DNA of 64,000 bases from Bordetella parapertussis (GCA_945901825.1 CAMDMC010000005.1:1-64000); one strand, 5' to 3'; counted from the stretch's first letter, positions 48,297-56,736 are shown. The notes: generated from the letters alone by a model not told the origin. Program-made: numbers and translations.

Positions 48297-48422
48297 TTGC
48301 CAGGACCTTTTCTGATCGGACTCGTGAAGTCCTTGCTCATCGGCCGACTTCGGCGCGGACTGTTTCGGTATGCCCTGCCTATTGTTTTTACCGCCTTAAA
48401 GCGTTTATTGACCAAACGCTAG
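48297..48422 (+). CDS. Possible small cationic amphipathic protein
   Basis: In the 202-base gap before the M50 gene, one frame is open from 48282 to a TAG at 48420. Starting at TTG 48297 it would give 41 residues; starting at GTG 48324 it gives 32 residues of alternating hydrophobic and basic character (GRLRRGLFRYALPIVFTALKR in part). It has no ATG and only weak ribosome-binding sequences, so it may be a non-coding stretch. Listed because composition resembles a membrane-active small protein. Confidence 0.25.
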   Translation: MPGPFLIGLVKSLLIGRLRRGLFRYALPIVFTALKRLLTKR

Positions 48423-48444
48423 GCCTATCCCAAGGGATTCGAGC

Positions 48445-49113
48445 ATGCCCGATTTTCTTCAGACTGTTCTTATTTTTGCGATTCCTGTTGTCCTAGCCAT
48501 TACGCTTCATGAGGCTGCGCATGGCTACGCGGCAAAAGCGCTTGGCGACCCCACGGCCTACCTTCTGGGACGCGTCAGCCTAAACCCGTTACGGCATGTT
48601 GACCTCATTGGCACCATCGCTATGCCAATTGGCATTTTGTTGCTCACCCAGGGCCAGTTTCTCTTCGGATGGGCAAAGCCTGTGCCGGTGCAGTTTGGTC
48701 GTCTGCGCAACCCCAAGCGCGACATGATCCCCGTGGCCTTTGCTGGTCCCGCCATGAATTTCCTTCAGGCCTTTTGCTGGGGGCTACTCATGCTTGGGCT
48801 AATAAGTTTTGAGCTTGAACAAAGCATCGCCTTTAAAATCTGCCAGGCAGGTATTCTTGCAAACCTCATTATTTTTTGTTTCAACCTTCTGCCACTACCG
48901 CCTCTTGATGGTGGAAGGGTTCTGGTTGGGCTCGTGCCCACAAGGCTCGCCATTCAAATAAGTAGGCTCGAACCGTTTGGTATTTGGATTGTCCTTGCAC
49001 TGCTTTTAACGGGGGTGCTCGGAACCTATTGGATGCTTCCGGCAATGGAGTTCAGCCGCGCTATCCTTCAGCTTCTTCTCATGCCATTTTCATGGCTGCT
49101 ATCTGCTCCTTAG
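48445..49113 (+). CDS. Site-2 protease-like M50 metallopeptidase
   Basis: 222-residue polytopic membrane protein of the M50 rhomboid-independent site-2 protease group. The zinc-binding HEAAH is at residues 22-26 in the first helix, and the third-ligand motif LLPLPPLDGGRVL near 148-160 (Asp155). Five to six hydrophobic segments are visible. Compact members without a PDZ domain are common next to tryptophanyl-tRNA synthetase genes, but that gene is not here. Substrate unknown. Confidence 0.9.
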   Translation: MPDFLQTVLIFAIPVVLAITLHEAAHGYAAKALGDPTAYLLGRVSLNPLRHVDLIGTIAMPIGILLLTQGQFLFGWAKPVPVQFGRLRNPKRDMIPVAFAGPAMNFLQAFCWGLLMLGLISFELEQSIAFKICQAGILANLIIFCFNLLPLPPLDGGRVLVGLVPTRLAIQISRLEPFGIWIVLALLLTGVLGTYWMLPAMEFSRAILQLLLMPFSWLLSAP

Positions 49114-49181
49114 CTTCGCCCTGGCTGCGAACCACCCTATACTTTGACTCGACCAAAGCACATGGAGGTTAGAAATTCAAA

Positions 49182-49424
49182 ATGATCAGAAAACAACTTA
49201 AAGGTGTGACTTTCGGTTTACTTATGGCTTGTCTTTTGCCACAAGGTCTTTCTGCCCAGCAGCTTGCCAGCGCCAAATCGGTGAAATGTCATCTGTCCGA
49301 AAGGCAAGAGAATCGGGATAAAAGCCGAACGGCCTGTATCTATAAATGCCCCAACGGCAAGAAGGAACGTGAGGTCATTCCAAAGGGCGCAAGCTGCCCA
49401 GGCTATCTTGACGTAGGCTCCTAG
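49182..49424 (+). CDS. Small secreted cysteine-containing protein
   Basis: 80-residue protein with a clear signal peptide (MIRKQLKGVTFGLLMACLLPQG; likely cleavage after LSA near residue 25). The mature part of about 55 residues has four cysteines (KCHL, ACIY, KCPN, SCPG) and many Lys/Arg residues, suggesting a disulfide-linked periplasmic domain. I do not recognise the family. It lies between the M50 gene and a deacetylase-family gene, all rightward; the next start is 15 bases beyond its stop. Confidence 0.65.
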   Translation: MIRKQLKGVTFGLLMACLLPQGLSAQQLASAKSVKCHLSERQENRDKSRTACIYKCPNGKKEREVIPKGASCPGYLDVGS

Positions 49425-49439
49425 GCGGGCCTGTTTTAT

Positions 49440-50348
49440 TTGATTAAGGCCTTCAGTACCGACCAGTTTGAACTGCCCCTGCCTGCCGGGCATCGCTTTC
49501 CAATGGCTAAGTACCGCATGCTCAAGGAATCGCTGCAGAGCTTTGCGGCCATTTCACTTGAAAACCCGCCTGCAGCAAGCGATGAGCAGCTCTGGCTATG
49601 CCACGACCCCGTGTATGTGGAACAGCTTTGCACCGGCGCGCTGGATGACAAGGCGATGAAGCGCATTGGCTTTCCCTGGTCGCCTGCAATGGTCGAGCGC
49701 TCAAGACGGTCTGTGGGTGCCACCATTGCAGCCTGCGAGGCAGCGTATTTCGGCGAGCCAAAGGTTGCTTTCAATTTGGCTGGTGGAACGCACCATGCCC
49801 ACCGTGAGTTTGGCTCGGGCTACTGCTGTTTTAACGATGCCGCCGTTGCATGCTGTTGGATGCAAAACCGTTGGGGCCTTGGTCAGGTCACCATCATTGA
49901 CCTTGATGTTCATCAGGGCGATGGTACCGCGGCCATTCTAGCGAGTCGGCCAAGCACCTTCACATGCTCGATTCACGGTGCGTCCAACTTTCCTTTTCGA
50001 AAGACTAGGTCGGACATTGATATTGCGCTTGCCGATGGCACTGGAGATGACGAGTATTTAAAAGCGCTTCATGGCCTCTTACAGACCTTAAGCAGTTTTC
50101 CAAAACACGATTTGCTCATTTACCTAGCTGGTGCAGACCCGTTGGAAAACGACAGGCTTGGCCGGCTCAGCCTAAGTATTGATGGGCTGCGCGCTCGAGA
50201 CGAGGCTGTATTGGGTTTCGCAAAGGCGCGAGGCATTCCAATTGCCGTTGCCATGGCCGGGGGCTATGCCGAACCCATTGAACTTTCCGTAGAGGCGCAC
50301 CGACAGACCTTTGAGTCTGCGGCCCGCCTTTTCTACAACGAGACTTAA
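49440..50348 (+). CDS. Histone deacetylase-superfamily hydrolase, short class
   Basis: 302-residue Zn-dependent amidohydrolase of the HDAC/AcuC/acetylpolyamine amidohydrolase superfamily. Active-site motifs: HHAH at 118-121, metal ligands Asp156 and His158 in DLDVHQGDGT, Asp233 in AGADPL, and MAGGYA near 270. The start is TTG at 49440, giving IKAFSTDQFELPLPAGHRFPM, which matches the expected N-terminus; the next ATG would remove it. Bacterial members deacylate acetyl-lysine, polyamines or acetoin-related targets; substrate unknown. It belongs to a different subgroup from the paralogue at 51913. Confidence 0.88.
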   Translation: MIKAFSTDQFELPLPAGHRFPMAKYRMLKESLQSFAAISLENPPAASDEQLWLCHDPVYVEQLCTGALDDKAMKRIGFPWSPAMVERSRRSVGATIAACEAAYFGEPKVAFNLAGGTHHAHREFGSGYCCFNDAAVACCWMQNRWGLGQVTIIDLDVHQGDGTAAILASRPSTFTCSIHGASNFPFRKTRSDIDIALADGTGDDEYLKALHGLLQTLSSFPKHDLLIYLAGADPLENDRLGRLSLSIDGLRARDEAVLGFAKARGIPIAVAMAGGYAEPIELSVEAHRQTFESAARLFYNET

Positions 50349-50384
50349 GCCTTCAAAACCAGCTTATCGGCCTTGTTAGACCAT

Positions 50385-51857
50385 TTAATGACGCACATCG
50401 CCAATGGCAACGAACTTCATTTCAAGGTAGTCGTCAATGCCATGGCTTGAGCCTTCTCGGCCAAGCCCACTTTGCTTAACACCACCAAAGGGCACGTGCT
50501 CGGTAGCAAGTATTCCAACATTTACACCCACCATGCCGTATTCAAGGGCCTCGCTGACCCGAAAGATACGACCAACATCACGGGCATAGAAATAACTGGC
50601 AAGCCCGTAGATCGTGTTGTTGGCAAGCGCTACCGCCTCTTGCTCGGTTTTAAACTTGAAAATGGGTGCGAAAGGGCCAAAGGTTTCTTCGGTGGCGCAA
50701 ACCATGTTGGCAGTTGCATTTGCAAGCACCGTTGGCTGAAAGAAACGTCCTGAAATTCGCGCACCACCTGTTACAACCCGCCCCCCCTTTTGCTTGGCAT
50801 CGTCCAAGTGACGCATCACCTTGTCAACGGCGGCATCTTCGATGAGTGGGCCCTGGTTAACACCCTCCTCAAAGCCATTGCCCACTTTTGCGGTTGCAAC
50901 CTTGGCTGCAAACTTCTCAACAAAGGCATCGTAGACGCCTTCCTGCACGTAGAAGCGGTTGGCGCAGACACAGGTCTGACCTGCATTGCGGTACTTGCTT
51001 GCCCAGGCCCCTTCAACCGCACTATCAAGATCGGCATCGTCAAAGACAATAAAGGGCGCATTTCCCCCAAGCTCGAGGGAGAGCTTTTTAATGCTGGGCG
51101 CAGACTGCGCCATAAGGATACGGCCGACCTCGGTAGAGCCGGTAAAGCTAAGGTGGCGGACCGTTTCGGAGCCACAGAAGACCTTGCCTATGGCAATGCT
51201 GTTCTCTGCGTCAGCGGTAATGACCTGCAGCACGCCTGCGGGAATGCCAGCGCGTTGCGCCAGTTCGGCAACAGCCAGCGCGCTAAGGGGTGTCTGTTCG
51301 GCTGGCTTAATGACAACGGGGCAGCCCGCTGCCAGGGCCGGGGCCACCTTACGCGTAATCATGGCCAAGGGGAAGTTCCAAGGGGTAATGGCTGCACAAA
51401 CACCTATGGGCTGACGCAGAACAAGTAGACGGCGATTATTGTCAAAGGTGGGAAGGGTCTCGCCATTAATGCGCTTTGCCTCCTCGGCAAACCACTCGAC
51501 AAAACTTGCACCGTAGGCAACTTCGCCACGCGACTCTGCCAGCGGCTTACCATTCTCGGCGGTCATAAGACGAGCCAGGTCGTCTATGTTGGCCATAAGC
51601 AGCTCGTACCAACGGCGCAGAAGATTAGCCCGAGCCTTCGCCTGGGTTTCACGCCAAGAGGGCCAGGCGGCATTTGCGGTTTCAATGGCCTGCTCGGCCT
51701 GCTGCGCAGTGCAATTCGCCACCTTGCCAAGCTCCATACCCGTGGCAGGGTCGTTAACACTAAACTGCTGATGGCTGTCTGCCCACTGGCCCTTGAGGAA
51801 GGCTTGAGACTTCAGCAGACTTGGGTCTTTTAATAGACTTAAGGGGTTTGCTTTCAT
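50385..51857 (-). CDS. gabD: NAD(P)-dependent succinate-semialdehyde dehydrogenase
   Basis: 490-residue aldehyde dehydrogenase of the GabD type. Motifs: TPWNFPLAMITRKVAPALAAG (in part), LELGGNAPFIVFDDADLD (general-base Glu), and catalytic Cys in RNAGQTCVCANRFYV. The double-cysteine CVC is typical of GabD and the end GREGSSHGIDDYLEMKFVAIG (in part) supports it. The start MKANPLSLLKDPSLL at 51857 is taken over an upstream codon. It is divergent from one deacetylase-family gene and convergent with another, suggesting links to GABA or polyamine breakdown; that is inference. Confidence 0.93.
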   Translation of the reverse strand: MKANPLSLLKDPSLLKSQAFLKGQWADSHQQFSVNDPATGMELGKVANCTAQQAEQAIETANAAWPSWRETQAKARANLLRRWYELLMANIDDLARLMTAENGKPLAESRGEVAYGASFVEWFAEEAKRINGETLPTFDNNRRLLVLRQPIGVCAAITPWNFPLAMITRKVAPALAAGCPVVIKPAEQTPLSALAVAELAQRAGIPAGVLQVITADAENSIAIGKVFCGSETVRHLSFTGSTEVGRILMAQSAPSIKKLSLELGGNAPFIVFDDADLDSAVEGAWASKYRNAGQTCVCANRFYVQEGVYDAFVEKFAAKVATAKVGNGFEEGVNQGPLIEDAAVDKVMRHLDDAKQKGGRVVTGGARISGRFFQPTVLANATANMVCATEETFGPFAPIFKFKTEQEAVALANNTIYGLASYFYARDVGRIFRVSEALEYGMVGVNVGILATEHVPFGGVKQSGLGREGSSHGIDDYLEMKFVAIGDVRH

Positions 51858-51912
51858 ATCCACAACCAAGGTCTCCTATGTTTTGACCTCGTCATTGTAT
51901 CCTTCACGAGTC

Positions 51913-52845
51913 ATGCATTTTTACTCTCATCCCCGGTTCCGGGACCACTGCATGGGCCCAGGCCACCCCGAGTGCCCTGAGCGGCTTGTGGCCATTGAGC
52001 GAGCGCTTAAGACGCAGGCACTCTGGCCTCGACTCAACCATCGGCAAGCCAAGCCTGTTGACCTCAGCCTACTTAGACTGACGCACACCGAGGATCTCCT
52101 GAATCGGCTCGAATCACCCGTCTCCGATGGGGCCTACGCATTTATAGATCCCGATACCTGCATGAATACACAGACCTACGAGGCTATTCTTTTAGCCAGT
52201 GGAGCAGTTCTGCAGGCTATTGATGCGGTCATGGCCGGTGAATCACGCCATGCCTTTTGTGCCGTTCGTCCTCCTGGCCATCATGCCGAGCGAGAGTCCG
52301 CCATGGGCTTTTGTTTTGTGAATCACATTGCACTTGGCGCCTTGTATGCCCGACAGAAGCACGGAGTTGAGCGTGTTGCCGTCATCGACTTCGATGTGCA
52401 TCACGGCAACGGCACCGAAGATATTCTCGCGAACGAAAAAGGTGTTTTGATGGTCTCATCGTTTCAACAAGGCATCTACCCGGGTTCAGGTACAAGACCT
52501 AAAGGGAAGAATATGGTGAATGTCCCGCTGCAGGCGGGCGCCGGTTCGCAGGCGATTCGCTTGATGCTAAAGAACCACTGGCTCCCCGCGCTGCAAGAGT
52601 TTCAGCCTCAACTCCTACTTATTTCGGCGGGGTTCGATGCTCACCGCGAGGACCCCTTAGCTGGCCTTGCCTGGACCGACGACGACTATGCCCTTATTAC
52701 CGACGCGCTGGTTGGGCTTGCCGACACCTTCTGCCCCAATCGAATAGTAAGCAGCCTCGAGGGGGGGTACTGCCTTGATGCACTTGGCCGCAGCGTGGCA
52801 GCGCATATTGCTAGCTTACTTGGCCCCTCTCAAAAGGCAGTCTAA
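51913..52845 (+). CDS. Histone deacetylase-superfamily hydrolase, acetylpolyamine/AcuC-like
   Basis: 310-residue Zn-dependent deacetylase. The CMGPGHPECPERL loop is at about 13-25, the histidine pair in RPPGHHAERESAMGFCFVNH (123-124), metal ligands Asp161 and His163 in DFDVHHGNGTEDI, Asp242 in SAGFDAHREDPL, and the EGGYCLDAL tyrosine loop near 290. The ATG at 51913 gives the usual start; the TTG at 51883 is less likely. It faces gabD across 55 bases; such an arrangement would fit removal of acetyl groups from polyamine-derived intermediates, though the substrate is not determined. A DUF1992 gene follows two bases later. Confidence 0.9.
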   Translation: MHFYSHPRFRDHCMGPGHPECPERLVAIERALKTQALWPRLNHRQAKPVDLSLLRLTHTEDLLNRLESPVSDGAYAFIDPDTCMNTQTYEAILLASGAVLQAIDAVMAGESRHAFCAVRPPGHHAERESAMGFCFVNHIALGALYARQKHGVERVAVIDFDVHHGNGTEDILANEKGVLMVSSFQQGIYPGSGTRPKGKNMVNVPLQAGAGSQAIRLMLKNHWLPALQEFQPQLLLISAGFDAHREDPLAGLAWTDDDYALITDALVGLADTFCPNRIVSSLEGGYCLDALGRSVAAHIASLLGPSQKAV

Positions 52846-52847
52846 TC

Positions 52848-53135
52848 GTGGCCGATGCCTGGGACCTGATCGCAGAAACGCGTATACAGAAAGCTGTTGA
52901 AAACGGTGAGTTGTCGAATTTGGCTGGTGAAGGCCAGGCTGTTGAGGTTACAGAAGACTTCTCCATTCCTTGGACAGTGCGCTGGCTGCTGCGTAAACCC
53001 ATAAATTCAAAAGACGTATCGAGTGCTCAGTTTGAGGCAAAAGCTATTGCAGCAAGGGTTTCGAGGGGGCAGCTTCGACGCGCCCAGATTAACGAAATGA
53101 TTCGCCAGGCCAGAAAAGCTACGGCTGTGAAATAA
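52848..53135 (+). CDS. DUF1992 (DnaJ-homologue subfamily C member 28-like domain) protein
   Basis: 95-residue cytosolic protein starting with GTG two bases after the deacetylase stop. The pattern AETRIQKAVENGELSNLAGEGQAV matches the DUF1992 signature (I..A...GEFDNLPGKGKPL in relatives). Basic C-terminal helix. Function unknown. Its end overlaps the convergent soxZ gene by 17 bases. Confidence 0.85.
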   Translation: MADAWDLIAETRIQKAVENGELSNLAGEGQAVEVTEDFSIPWTVRWLLRKPINSKDVSSAQFEAKAIAARVSRGQLRRAQINEMIRQARKATAVK

Positions 53136-53460
53136 CCAAGGCCCTCTTAATTGTTCGGGTCAGTCCTTGGTCTCCAAGCCATTCGCATTCCATATCGCCA
53201 GCCTGCTCCACACGAAAAGGAAACCGAATACTCGGGTCTGCACCCATACCCGGATGAAGGTCTGCTCGAAACACTTCCTTGCCATTGAATCGACAGACGA
53301 GCCTTCGAATAAGGTTCGCGGCTATGAGTTCTCCCCTTTCGGTTCGCCGAAAACCCGATTCCATGGGGTGGCGAATGATGGCATGCACTTCAACCACTGA
53401 CCCCTGGGGTGCAGGCGACTGAAATTGCAAAACAGCGCGATGAGCAACGGGACCTACCAC
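53119..53460 (-). CDS. soxZ: SoxZ, sulfur-carrier complex subunit
   Basis: 113-residue SoxZ-like protein, the Ig-like partner of SoxY. Family motifs: VVEVHAIIRHPMESGFRRTERGELIAANLI (in part), FNGKEVFRADLHPGMGADPSIRFPF (in part) and the C-terminal EWLGDQGLTRTIKR. It starts with GTG at 53460, six bases after soxY. No signal peptide is present, as usual for SoxZ, which is co-exported with Tat-targeted SoxY. No soxA, soxX, soxB, soxC or soxD gene is in the window, and the gene is last of the iorA-iorB-soxY-soxZ cluster. Confidence 0.9.
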   Translation of the reverse strand: MVGPVAHRAVLQFQSPAPQGSVVEVHAIIRHPMESGFRRTERGELIAANLIRRLVCRFNGKEVFRADLHPGMGADPSIRFPFRVEQAGDMECEWLGDQGLTRTIKRALVISQP

Positions 53461-53466
53461 GTCTTT

Positions 53467-53931
53467 TCAACCTGCGCAGGCAGCGAGAGTGACAATGACC
53501 TGCTGGTACGAACACCAGAGATCGCCCGTGTTGGTGCGGGCAACTGCCCATACGGCCTGGGAATCCGCAAGCCGAATACGTGTTTCAACACGGGCCTCGG
53601 GCAGCTGCGGCCCAAGAAAGAAATTGGCAATAAACGGCGATGGATTGAGCTCTGAGAAGATACGCAGTTCTTCCACATGGTCGGATTCCGTCATGGGGCT
53701 CTCTACACGCACCGACATTCTCACCAAAAAGCCATTTTCAACAAGTGGCGGCAAGGAAAGATGGATCCGCCCGTACTGCAAGGGCTGGCCATTCGCCCAA
53801 CTAAGAACCGCCTGGGGTATGTCCCTACCGGGCCCTGCCTGAGAGGCAAGCGCCGTTAGGCCCGAGCAGCCCCAGATGCTCAGACCGCCACCAACAGCAA
53901 GGGCGTTTTTAAAGAAGGCTCTGCGCTGCAC
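53467..53931 (-). CDS. soxY: SoxY, covalent sulfur/thiol carrier, variant swinging arm
   Basis: 154-residue SoxY-like protein. It has a Tat signal (RRAFFK at residues 3-8, hydrophobic stretch to about 30). In known SoxY, substrate sulfur is bound to the cysteine of a C-terminal GGCGG arm. Here the end is TLAACAG, so Cys152 is still third from the end but the four glycines are mostly replaced by Ala. The start is GTG at 53931 with GAGGGA about 10 bases before, inside the end of iorB. It is coupled to soxZ (six-base gap). Confidence 0.88.
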   Translation of the reverse strand: MQRRAFFKNALAVGGGLSIWGCSGLTALASQAGPGRDIPQAVLSWANGQPLQYGRIHLSLPPLVENGFLVRMSVRVESPMTESDHVEELRIFSELNPSPFIANFFLGPQLPEARVETRIRLADSQAVWAVARTNTGDLWCSYQQVIVTLAACAG

Positions 53932-53951
53932 TGTTTGAATTTCCCTCGCGT

Positions 53952-56195
53952 TCAGACAAGGGTAACGCCAAGATTCTTAAGCGGTACAGTGCGCAATCGA
54001 CGACCCGTGGCCTGATAGAAAGCATTAAGAACTGCTGGGGCTGCAACCGAAATGGTTGGTTCTCCAACCCCACCCCAACTCGGTCCCCCACCTTGAAGAA
54101 GAATAGTCTCAACCGGTGGCATCTGCGCAAGTCGTACCGAGCCAAAGGAGTCAAAGTTGGTCTGTACGATGCGGCCATCCTTTACAGTGCACTCCTGCTC
54201 AAACAGGGCCGAAAGGCCATAGACAAACGAGCCCGAGACCTGCCGTTCGATCTGTGCCGGATTCACTGCATAGCCTGGGTCGGTTGCAGCAACAATGCGA
54301 TGGATTTTTATTTTGTTACCGCCCGTGACCGAGAGCTCGCAGCCAGCTGCAACATAACTGCCGAACGAAAACTGCTGGGCAACACCCCGAAAGACACCCG
54401 CTTTGGGTTTTGATGACCAGTTCATACGCTCTGCGACGGCATTTAGAACAGCAAGGGTGCGCGGGCGATTTGCAGAGTACTTACGCCGAAACTCAAGCGG
54501 ATCCATTCCCGTAACCTCTGCCATCTCGTCAACAAAGCACTCCATGAAAATAGCGTTTTGGTTTATGTTCACACCCCGCCAAAACCCAGGAGGTACATGG
54601 GTATTACGCATGGCATGGTCGATAACAATATTAGGGAAGTCGTAGCTAATAGCATGCTCGCCATCTTTGGCCACACCCTGAAAGACCAAGGGGTCCATGC
54701 CTTTGCTCTTTTCAACAATAGCGGGCCTGACAGCAGCAAGAATAGACTGACCAGACAACCGCATTTGAATACCTGTCAGCTCTTTCTTCTCGTTAAAGCT
54801 TGCCTTCATTTTCGCCATCATGATGGGGTGGTAGCGCCCCTGCGTCATGTCTTCCTCGCGAGACCAGATGAGCTTAATGGGCGTACCAGGCATTTGTTTA
54901 GCAACAAGTACCGCCTGGGTTGTGAAATCTTGAAAGGCGCCGCGTCGACCAAAGCCTCCCCCTAGGTTTACCTTCACAACATCGCATTGGGCTGCCGGCA
55001 ACCCCGATGCTTCAATGACCGCGGCCATTGACGCCTGACCATCTTGGGTAGGCACCCATGCCTTGCAGGACGACGATGTCCAGAGCGCCGTTGCATTCAT
55101 GGGCTCAAGAGGGGCGTGATTCAAAAATGGATAAAAGTAGCTTGCCTCGATGGTCTTCTTTGAGGCCTTCAACGCATTCTGGGCGTCTCCCTTTTGAAGG
55201 CCGACAAAGGCCTGCTTACTTGAAAGACCCTCCTCCAAGGACTTCAAGATGTCTGCCTGCTGAACCTTGGCATTGGGCCCTTCATTCCATGCGATGGGCA
55301 GTTTATCGATTGCCTTCTTGGCGTGCCAGTAGGTATCTGCAACAACAGCAACGGACCTGTTATCGACCTGGACAACCTTTTTTACACCAGGCATACCAAT
55401 GACGGCAGAGGCCTCAAAGGACTTCACCGTTCCGCCAAAAACAGGGCACTGTCGAATGGTGGCTGTAAGCATTCCGGGCAGCTTGAGATCAATCGCGTAA
55501 ATCTGAGCGCCGGTCACCTTGTCTGCCAGGCTGTCAAGCCGGTTCATCGACTTGCCAATAATCGTCCAGTCTTTCGGGTCTTTCAGTGCGATGGCTTTTG
55601 CGTCTGGAACGGGAAGTTGCGCTGCCTGGGTAGCGAGCGAGCCAAAACTTGCCTTACGCCCCGAAGGACGATGGGTAACGAAGCTTGTTCTTGCGAAACA
55701 CTCCGCGACAGGCACGCTCCACTGATTTGCCGCTGCCTGAACGAGCATTTGTCTGGCGACTGCGCCGCCCCGACGAACATAATCCTCCGAGGTTCGAATA
55801 CCCCGACTTCCCCCCGTGGAGAAGGAACCCCAGATGTCCTTGCGCCTAAGACTCTCACCGGGGCTTGGATACTCGACCTGCACCTTGGACCAATCGCACT
55901 CAAGCTCTTCAGCCAGGAGCTGGGCGAGCCCCGTAATGGTGCCCTGCCCCATCTCTGAACGAACAACCCGCACGATCACTCGGTCGTCGGGTTCTATGAC
56001 CACCCAAGCGCCGATCTCAGGATGACTCGATTGGAGAGAGGTGGGCAAGACTGGCTCGGTGACGGGGGCTGCCGATAGCTTGGCCATACCCCAGGGAAGT
56101 TCCAGGCCAATGGCAAGACCGGAACTCACGGATGCCGCACCGACAACAAACTGACGACGCGATTGAACTGTATTGGAAGAAAGCAGCGTTTTCAT
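53952..56195 (-). CDS. iorB: Molybdenum hydroxylase large subunit, IorB-type
   Basis: 747-residue member of the xanthine-oxidase superfamily, closest in style to isoquinoline 1-oxidoreductase beta subunits and related aldehyde dehydrogenases. A Tat signal is seen (RRQFVV at about 13-18) followed by a hydrophobic segment, so it is probably periplasmic. Cofactor-binding GGGFGRRG is at about 412-419; FWRGVNINQNAIFMECFVDE lies further on (about 560); the catalytic Glu is in GVGEPTI (Glu712). The ATG at 56195 has AAGGGGA five bases upstream. It pairs with the [2Fe-2S] subunit just before it. The oxidised substrate is unknown. Confidence 0.88.
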   Translation of the reverse strand: MKTLLSSNTVQSRRQFVVGAASVSSGLAIGLELPWGMAKLSAAPVTEPVLPTSLQSSHPEIGAWVVIEPDDRVIVRVVRSEMGQGTITGLAQLLAEELECDWSKVQVEYPSPGESLRRKDIWGSFSTGGSRGIRTSEDYVRRGGAVARQMLVQAAANQWSVPVAECFARTSFVTHRPSGRKASFGSLATQAAQLPVPDAKAIALKDPKDWTIIGKSMNRLDSLADKVTGAQIYAIDLKLPGMLTATIRQCPVFGGTVKSFEASAVIGMPGVKKVVQVDNRSVAVVADTYWHAKKAIDKLPIAWNEGPNAKVQQADILKSLEEGLSSKQAFVGLQKGDAQNALKASKKTIEASYFYPFLNHAPLEPMNATALWTSSSCKAWVPTQDGQASMAAVIEASGLPAAQCDVVKVNLGGGFGRRGAFQDFTTQAVLVAKQMPGTPIKLIWSREEDMTQGRYHPIMMAKMKASFNEKKELTGIQMRLSGQSILAAVRPAIVEKSKGMDPLVFQGVAKDGEHAISYDFPNIVIDHAMRNTHVPPGFWRGVNINQNAIFMECFVDEMAEVTGMDPLEFRRKYSANRPRTLAVLNAVAERMNWSSKPKAGVFRGVAQQFSFGSYVAAGCELSVTGGNKIKIHRIVAATDPGYAVNPAQIERQVSGSFVYGLSALFEQECTVKDGRIVQTNFDSFGSVRLAQMPPVETILLQGGGPSWGGVGEPTISVAAPAVLNAFYQATGRRLRTVPLKNLGVTLV

Positions 56196-56209
56196 AGCAT
56201 TCCCCTTGG

Positions 56210-56659
56210 CTAGGCTTGGCCGACAGAGCGAATGGCTCGACGGACTTCTTGGTAGGTTCCGCAGCGGCAAATGTTAGTCATTGCGGCGTCAATATCTGCA
56301 TCGGTTGGATTTGGATTCTTCTCGAGAAGCGCTGTTGCTGCCATGACCATACCGGACTGGCAGTAGCCACACTGAGGCGCCTGGTTTTCAACCCATGCCT
56401 TTTGAAGCTTGGTTAGCTGGCCCGAGCTGGCCAGAGCCTCAACCGTTCGAATGGATTTGCCTTGCACGGCAGAGACCGTAAGAGCGCAAGAACGGACAGC
56501 ATCGCCATCGATAAGTACCGTGCACGAACCACACTGGGCAATACCACAGCCGTATTTCGTACCTGTAAGGCCAAGCTGCTCACGCAAGACCCAGAGCAGG
56601 GGTGTGTCGGGTTCAACCTTGACCGAGTGCGTCTTACCGTTGACGTTGAGTGAAATCAT
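56210..56659 (-). CDS. iorA: Molybdenum hydroxylase [2Fe-2S] subunit, IorA-type
   Basis: 149-residue two-cluster iron-sulfur subunit. The plant-type cluster ligands are in [17 protein letters not shown] plus a later Cys; the second cluster is bound by QCGYCQSGM and CRCGTY. The ATG at 56659 is chosen because GGAGG sits five bases before it, overlapping an upstream in-frame ATG. It lacks an export signal and presumably travels with Tat-targeted IorB. It is 14 bases before iorB. In other IorAB-type enzymes electrons leave via a cytochrome c; none is encoded here. Confidence 0.9.
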   Translation of the reverse strand: MISLNVNGKTHSVKVEPDTPLLWVLREQLGLTGTKYGCGIAQCGSCTVLIDGDAVRSCALTVSAVQGKSIRTVEALASSGQLTKLQKAWVENQAPQCGYCQSGMVMAATALLEKNPNPTDADIDAAMTNICRCGTYQEVRRAIRSVGQA

Positions 56660-56736
56660 AAACACCTCCATGCGGGCTTAGTAGTAAGAGTATGAGTATA
56701 CGAACCGAAGGCCATCCCTCTAAAGGCGAAGGGGAA

